From an uncultured Clostridia bacterium (lineage in GTDB: Bacteria > Bacillota > Clostridia > Oscillospirales > Acutalibacteraceae), in assembly GCA_945874765.1 (NCBI GenBank), contig CAMCHQ010000004.1, positions 62,001 through 126,000 on the forward strand: a stretch of DNA of 64,000 nt, given 5' to 3'. The position numbers were made by a program, and so were the translations under genes. Of the stretch, positions 59,046 to 64,000 are shown piece after piece. The notes below the pieces were generated by a model, which was given only the letters and a program-made list of their open reading frames with translations, ran no database searches and was not told the DNA's origin. Numbering within the stretch: the first letter of the stretch is position 1; each line of letters opens with the position of its first letter.

Positions 59046-60074
59046 TTATTTCTTTTTCTTTGGCTTAGGAAGTCTTTGAACGATTTTGTAGCATTCAAGG
59101 GTCACTTCATAACCGTTATTAGGCGAGCAATTATGCTTAACCTCTTTAATGGAATACTTACCGTTCAATTTGCCAAAGCCTGTCAGCTTAATATTTGCTG
59201 TCGCAATAAGCTTGGGGTCGGGAAGGGTAGTAAAGCTTATTGTTGTTGCTTCTTCGTTAGAATTATTAACAGCGGCATAAGCTCTTTTAAGTGCATCTGC
59301 TTTGTTGCTTGCTTCGCCCTGAGACGTAAGCCACCTGCTGCCTTTGCCGACTTTAACTTTTATTGTTTTATTCGTTTTAGGGTTAGTGTATGAAAATTTG
59401 CACCCGGTATAAGTGCCTGAAACTGTCGTGTTAAAACTCCAATTTGAAACCTCTTTTTCATCAATTGTTTTTACAGCTTTCTTTTTTTCATATTTAGCCT
59501 TGGAATATATAACAAGCTTGCTTGAATAAATCTTGATGCCATAAGCGTAAGCTTCACATAACGATTTCAAAAATGAGCCGTCCTCGGTTTTCTTCTGTTC
59601 AATATTTTTAATTTTGACAGTATCGCCGTCATAAACAAGCTTCATTTTATATCGTTTTGCGATTTTCCTTGCAATTTGCTTTAGTGTTACATTTTTCCAA
59701 GTTTTTGTACGCTGCTTTGTGGAAAAAGAGCTGTTTGCCGGTTTTGAAACCATATTAATTTTTGCCGTAAGCGGTCTGCCTGATATTGAAAAATCGTCAA
59801 TGACAAATTTGCCGCAATTAAGCGTTTTTTTGTCTTTATCCTTTTTCCAATTGTAAGTGTTGATTTTCAGTTGATATTTTTCGCCTTTTTTCGGCAACCA
59901 ACCGTTTAAAAATTTCTTATCAATGTTGGACAAAGTAATCGATGCACTGTCACTTTCACCGCTTGCGACATCCGTATATTCAAGAGATTCGCAATAATCG
60001 GTCATAAGTCGGTCTTTTTTAGAAGTTTTGCCGAGTTTTTTGATACTCACGGTTGATTTTCGTGGATTACTCAA
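59046..60074 (-). CDS. Phage late control D-like tail hub protein
   Basis: DRLMTDYCESLEYTDVASGESDSASITLSN...KNVTLKQIARKIAKRYKM. Confidence 0.82.
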   Translation of the reverse strand: MSNPRKSTVSIKKLGKTSKKDRLMTDYCESLEYTDVASGESDSASITLSNIDKKFLNGWLPKKGEKYQLKINTYNWKKDKDKKTLNCGKFVIDDFSISGRPLTAKINMVSKPANSSFSTKQRTKTWKNVTLKQIARKIAKRYKMKLVYDGDTVKIKNIEQKKTEDGSFLKSLCEAYAYGIKIYSSKLVIYSKAKYEKKKAVKTIDEKEVSNWSFNTTVSGTYTGCKFSYTNPKTNKTIKVKVGKGSRWLTSQGEASNKADALKRAYAAVNNSNEEATTISFTTLPDPKLIATANIKLTGFGKLNGKYSIKEVKHNCSPNNGYEVTLECYKIVQRLPKPKKKK

Positions 60075-60292
60075 TCGTCAGACCTCCAATCAGGATATGT
60101 ATCTTCTCCTTCGCTTTCAACCAAAGAAAGAGCCGGAGCGGATAATTCCACTCCGGCAGAGAAAATACAGATATCAAGCTTTGAAGGATTATTGCGCATA
60201 AGCACATCAACATACTTTTCATCATTATAAACCTTTTTGGCAATAATATCCCAAGTATCACCTAATACGGTTGTATAAGTTGTGTTATCCAT
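60071..60292 (-). CDS. Tail protein X-like / LysM-type small protein
   Basis: YTTVLGDTWDIIAKKVYNDEKYVDVLMRNNPSKLD...FSAGVELSAP. Confidence 0.85.
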   Translation of the reverse strand: MDNTTYTTVLGDTWDIIAKKVYNDEKYVDVLMRNNPSKLDICIFSAGVELSAPALSLVESEGEDTYPDWRSDD

Positions 60293-60301
60293 AAGTTCTC
60301 C

Positions 60302-62917
60302 TTAAAGCCGAATTCGTTTTTTCTTTTTTAGATATTCATTCATAAATCTTTCAAACTCTGTTTGGCTCATTTTTACAGCTTCCTTAACGTCATTCTTGTC
60401 GGCATTGCCTTGAATTATAATCTGCGGCTGAAAAATGATAGTCGGTGTATCACCGTTATTATCATTGCCGTCGCCCTTATTTCCGCCCTCAATCTTATTA
60501 GCAAGCTCGGCAATTCGGTTACTCATCACCGAGAAATTAGGATTGAATGTGTTTGATAGATTATTCCACAGACTGTTAAGAGGAAGTATAGCCTCTGCTC
60601 CTGCTTCGCCAACAAGGTGATTTGCACCGTTAATTGACGGAATAACAGTAGGCGACGTAAATACACCGCCTGCTGCGTGCGCTGCCTGAATTGTCGGAAT
60701 GATTGTAGAGCGTGGAAAAATACCGCCGCTTGCGTGCGGCTTTCCACCTGAGCTTGAAGCAGATACGTTCGCTGTTATTTTCCTTGAAAAAATACTTTTA
60801 ATGCTCTTAAAGATATTTCTAACAGTCGCAATCAAAGAATCTTTCATTGCAAGAAGCCCTGATTTTATACCGCTGATTATATCCTTACCGAGTGTGCTCC
60901 AATCATAATTTTTAAATGCATTAACCAAAGCAATAATCAATTGCGGAACAGCTGCAATTAATTGAGGTAAAGCTTGCAATAATCCTACCACAAGAGCGCT
61001 GATTAAAGATATTGCTGATGTAGCAAGCAACGGCGCATTTTGTGCAAGACAAGTAATCAACTCGGTAATAATCGCAATTACAGCCTGAATTATGTAATCC
61101 AAATTATTCATAATTCCGTTAATCAATGCATAGAGCAGTTCAATTCCTGCTGATATAATAATTGGTAAGTTTTGAAGAATACATTGAATAAAAGTATTAA
61201 TAATCAGCATTACACTTCTTGCAATTTGCGGAAGATTTTCAAGTATTCCATAAACAAGATTGAGAATTAACTGAATGCCTATTTGTAAAATTTGCGGCAA
61301 TTCCGAATTAATTACGCCACATAGTTTTGTGATTAACATAGTCGCAATACTAAAACACTGCGGTAATCCACTAACTATGCCGTCGGCTAAAGCCAACACG
61401 AAATCTAAACCTACATCAAGAATCTGTGGTAACAATTTCAAAGCATTTGATATTAATTGTTTTAGTCCTTGGAAAAATGTTTTTTCTATCGTAGGCAATT
61501 CACTTTGAAGTGCTGTAATGAGCGATATTAAAAGTGTGCCTGCAAGAGTTAACAACTTAGGTGCAATTTTTGAAGCGCCGGTAATCAATTTTGAAAACAC
61601 CGACGTAGCGGATTTTGCAATATTGTCAGACGATTTTTCTATTCCTGATATAAATGAAGTTATCAAGTCAACAGCCGAATCAGTAAGCTTTGGGGCTAAA
61701 TCCGAAACGTAATTAACAGCTTTGCTAAGAACGCTTCCAAATTCACCGACAAGACCCTGCAATCCGTTTTTCTTAAAAGCCTTGTTTAAGTCGCCAATGC
61801 ATTCTGTGGCGAGCTGAACGCCTTCTCTTACTCCACCACCAATGTTTTCGTATATCTCAATACCAAGACCTTGTAGCGCACTTGTAAACAATGCCAAGTC
61901 GCCTTCAAGATTGTCAAGCTGAGTTTTATACATTTGGTCGCAAGCACCGGCGCTGTCAGATATGGTTTTTTCTATTTTTGAAAAATCATCTCCGGCCGCT
62001 TTCATCATTGCTCTCGCTGATGCTAAATCTCGTTTGTTGAACAATGTAGCAAGAATACCGTCTACTTGCTGGTTTGTCATACCTTTGGTGGATTTTTGCA
62101 CATCCGAAAATATATCATTAAGGCTTCTTAAATTACCTTTTGCGTCGTAAACATTAACGCCTAATTTTTCGAGTTGCTTCGCCGCTGCATCAGTAGGTGA
62201 TTCGAGAGATAACAGCATATTTCTTAAATGCGTACCACCCTCAGCGCCTTTGATACCGTTATTTGCAAGTATACCTAACGCCGTATTAAGTTCTGCAGTA
62301 CCGCCTTTTAAATTCGCAGCTGTACCGCCTACAGTAAGGATTGCTTCGCCCAACTGCTTGACGTTAGTGTTTGTAGTTGATGCACTCTTAGCGAGTTGAT
62401 CAGAAAAAGTTGACAGATTTTTGTTATTTGCTTCAAGATTCAGCGCTGACATAGCATCAGTTACCATATCTGAAGCATCGGCTAAATCCATTGCTCCGGC
62501 TCCGGCAAGTTTTAATGTATACGGAAGTGCTGTAGCCGCTTGGTCTGCTGAATAACCGGCAAGAGCCAAATAGTTTAAACCTTCAGCCGCCTCAGAAGCA
62601 GTGAACGCTGTCGATTCACCCATTTCCTTGGCGGCTGTTTCAAGTGTTTGGTAATTTTTTAATCCGTCTTTTGTCGCTTTGTCAATTCCCATTGTTGCGG
62701 CAACTTGCGACATTGAGTTTTCAAACTCTTTGCCTGTTTTTATAGCTGCTGTTGTAACGCCTGCTACAGCCGTAGCAACAGCGCCCACAGCGGCGGCAGA
62801 TACCTTAGCAACCGTTTTGATTTGCGATTGAACGGATTTTAGTGTTGAGCCGAAAGATTTATCGACTTTACCGGCAATTTTGATTGCCAGCTTCATTTCT
62901 TTACTTTTTGCGCTCAT
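60302..62917 (-). CDS. Phage tail tape measure protein
   Basis: FENSMSQVAATMGIDKATKDGLKNYQTLETAAKEMGESTAFTASEAAEGLNYLALAGYSADQAATALP; start MSAKSK preferred. Confidence 0.93.
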   Translation of the reverse strand: MSAKSKEMKLAIKIAGKVDKSFGSTLKSVQSQIKTVAKVSAAAVGAVATAVAGVTTAAIKTGKEFENSMSQVAATMGIDKATKDGLKNYQTLETAAKEMGESTAFTASEAAEGLNYLALAGYSADQAATALPYTLKLAGAGAMDLADASDMVTDAMSALNLEANNKNLSTFSDQLAKSASTTNTNVKQLGEAILTVGGTAANLKGGTAELNTALGILANNGIKGAEGGTHLRNMLLSLESPTDAAAKQLEKLGVNVYDAKGNLRSLNDIFSDVQKSTKGMTNQQVDGILATLFNKRDLASARAMMKAAGDDFSKIEKTISDSAGACDQMYKTQLDNLEGDLALFTSALQGLGIEIYENIGGGVREGVQLATECIGDLNKAFKKNGLQGLVGEFGSVLSKAVNYVSDLAPKLTDSAVDLITSFISGIEKSSDNIAKSATSVFSKLITGASKIAPKLLTLAGTLLISLITALQSELPTIEKTFFQGLKQLISNALKLLPQILDVGLDFVLALADGIVSGLPQCFSIATMLITKLCGVINSELPQILQIGIQLILNLVYGILENLPQIARSVMLIINTFIQCILQNLPIIISAGIELLYALINGIMNNLDYIIQAVIAIITELITCLAQNAPLLATSAISLISALVVGLLQALPQLIAAVPQLIIALVNAFKNYDWSTLGKDIISGIKSGLLAMKDSLIATVRNIFKSIKSIFSRKITANVSASSSGGKPHASGGIFPRSTIIPTIQAAHAAGGVFTSPTVIPSINGANHLVGEAGAEAILPLNSLWNNLSNTFNPNFSVMSNRIAELANKIEGGNKGDGNDNNGDTPTIIFQPQIIIQGNADKNDVKEAVKMSQTEFERFMNEYLKKKKRIRL

Positions 62918-63421
62918 CGTACATCCTTTCGACATCTTCAGCTATTTGCACCAAATCAAAAATAGACAGGCTCGAATATAAATAATCGAAACCTGTCTTT
63001 AAATTGATTGAAAGACTAATAGCTAATTTTCGAAAGACTTCCGCTTGAGTCCATATTCCACCTAATCCTCGGCGTACAAAAAATTTGAAACAATGTTTTT
63101 AAGCTTCATTGAATCCTTTGCATCTAAGCCGGTAAAAAATTCAATAGGCAAATTAGTCACTTTAGCGGCAATGATTTGCGCATACGAAAGTGACATTTCC
63201 TGAAGGGCAACAACACCACTCTTAATAGCTTCACGGCTTGCTTCTGTCATAATAGCACCTGTTACATTTTCAAGCGGTGTTAAATCAACAGAATTAAAGG
63301 TCTGTCCTTCAAAATGGTATGGTTTATGGAAATCAAGTATTAGACTTTCATTTTCATTTTCTGTAGTTGAATTGACTACAACTGTTTTTGCATTTGCAAT
63401 GTTTTTCTTTTCTTCTGACAT
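62901..63421 (-). CDS. Predicted gpE+E'-like tail assembly chaperone fusion via -1 frameshift
   Basis: Slippery T_TTT_TTG; -1 frame open to TAA at 62903-62901, encoding VRRGLGGIWTQAEVFRKLAISLSINLKTGFDYLYSSLSIFDLVQIAEDVERMYDERKK. Confidence 0.85.
63062..63421 (-). CDS. Tail assembly chaperone gpE-like (0 frame)
   Basis: 119 aa between tube protein and tape measure; LDFHKPYHFEGQTFNSVDLTPLENVTGAIM. Confidence 0.85.
   Translation of the reverse strand: MSEEKKNIANAKTVVVNSTTENENESLILDFHKPYHFEGQTFNSVDLTPLENVTGAIMTEASREAIKSGVVALQEMSLSYAQIIAAKVTNLPIEFFTGLDAKDSMKLKNIVSNFLYAED
63077..63083 (-). promoter_or_regulatory. TTTTTTG slippery heptamer for -1 frameshift
   Basis: Forward CAAAAAA at 63077-63083; codons AAT TTT TTG on the minus strand. 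Confidence 0.85.
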
Positions 63422-63448
63422 TTTTATTTCTCCTTATAAATAATTTGA

Positions 63449-63964
63449 TTAACATTGTGAATTGATTTCGGCCATAAGGTCATTGCCGTTGATTACACAA
63501 ACGCTGTTAAGCTTATCAATTTCAATTCGCTTTTGACCGTTAAATTCGTGAAGATAGTAATTAAGTGACAATGTAAATGACGGATTGCCTAAGCCTGCTT
63601 GTTTAAGCGAGCCGAGCTTGATTTTTTTAACGATTCCGCCCAAGACAACTCTTACGGGTACATTTTTGATTGTACCTGTTGCTGAATCGGTAACTTGCTG
63701 ACTGCCTCTTAAGGTCATCGAAACGTTTTGGCCTGTCATAAGCGAATTAAAGAAATCGTCGTCAGCATTAATAAACGGAATCTCCTGTTCAATCGCATCA
63801 GTATGACCTACGGCGACTGCATCAACGGTACCCATTAAGCCTGCTGCCTCAATGCTTTCGCTCTTAAACTCGAATTCAGGAAGTGTTACCTCGGCAGTTA
63901 CACCTATTCTTTTCACACCGTTTTGGTAAGCGTTGAACATATTAAGTACATTAGTTCTATCCAT
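63449..63964 (-). CDS. Major tail tube protein FII-like
   Basis: GVTAEVTLPEFEFKSESIEAAGLMGTVDAVAVGHTDAIEQEIPF. Confidence 0.88.
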   Translation of the reverse strand: MDRTNVLNMFNAYQNGVKRIGVTAEVTLPEFEFKSESIEAAGLMGTVDAVAVGHTDAIEQEIPFINADDDFFNSLMTGQNVSMTLRGSQQVTDSATGTIKNVPVRVVLGGIVKKIKLGSLKQAGLGNPSFTLSLNYYLHEFNGQKRIEIDKLNSVCVINGNDLMAEINSQC

Positions 63965-63968
63965 AATA

Positions 63969-64000
63969 TTAACCTCCTGTTAATGCGTTTTGAACAAGCG
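63969..64000 (-). CDS. C-terminal tip of upstream gene, possibly tail sheath (cut by edge)
   Basis: Minus-strand ..LVQNALTGG* immediately upstream of tube gene; position matches P2 FI. Confidence 0.35.
   Translation of the reverse strand, partial: LVQNALTGG

Larger units (their letters stand above)
50680..64000 (-). mobile_element. P2-like contractile-tail phage module (prophage or tailocin), truncated by window edge
   Basis: Collinear minus-strand genes FII, E/E', tape measure, X, D, V, U, gp25/W, J, I, fibres, lysis. Confidence 0.88.

Overview
The window is low-GC DNA from a spore-forming, Clostridia/Ruminococcaceae-like Firmicute (taxonomy inferred from gene content only). About 1-49.5 kb is ordinary chromosome: a truncated eutB and eutA at the left edge, GH95 and GH2 glycosidases, ThrE-type exporter halves, a potABCD polyamine transporter, dipicolinate synthase dpaAB, murC/alr/femX, comEC-holA-RNase M5-like, tmcAL, ackA, alaS, ldh, lepB, acn-icd-rex, tepA-ylzJ-(divergent uppP-like)-ftsK, a YgiQ radical SAM gene, comEA-comFC, and a BclA-like protein. 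Then come tRNA-Leu(UAG) and tRNA-Pro(GGG), a HicAB toxin-antitoxin pair (hicA is missing from the ORF track), and from about 50.7 kb to the right edge a minus-strand P2-like contractile-tail module (tube FII, chaperone E/E', tape measure, X, D, V, U, gp25/W, J, I, fibres, lysis genes). It is cut off by the window edge, so prophage and tailocin cannot be told apart. I did not find a clearly new multi-gene system. The strongest sequence-level observations are: (i) a P2-like T_TTT_TTG programmed -1 frameshift in the tail chaperone gene, which explains an otherwise empty gap before the tape measure gene; (ii) back-to-back promoters for a kinase and a GH95 gene that share one palindromic TTGCAA -35 box with 17-nt spacers on both sides, the GH95 mRNA being predicted leaderless; (iii) promoters whose predicted +1 coincides with the first base of a stable hairpin (eutA, metallophosphoesterase, and more weakly thrE); (iv) a UppP-family protein next to ftsK lacking canonical catalytic residues, and a ComEC lacking a recognisable MBL active site; (v) a tRNA-Leu 3'-end remnant in a repeat-dense scar. 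All calls come from reading the sequence; no database search was run.
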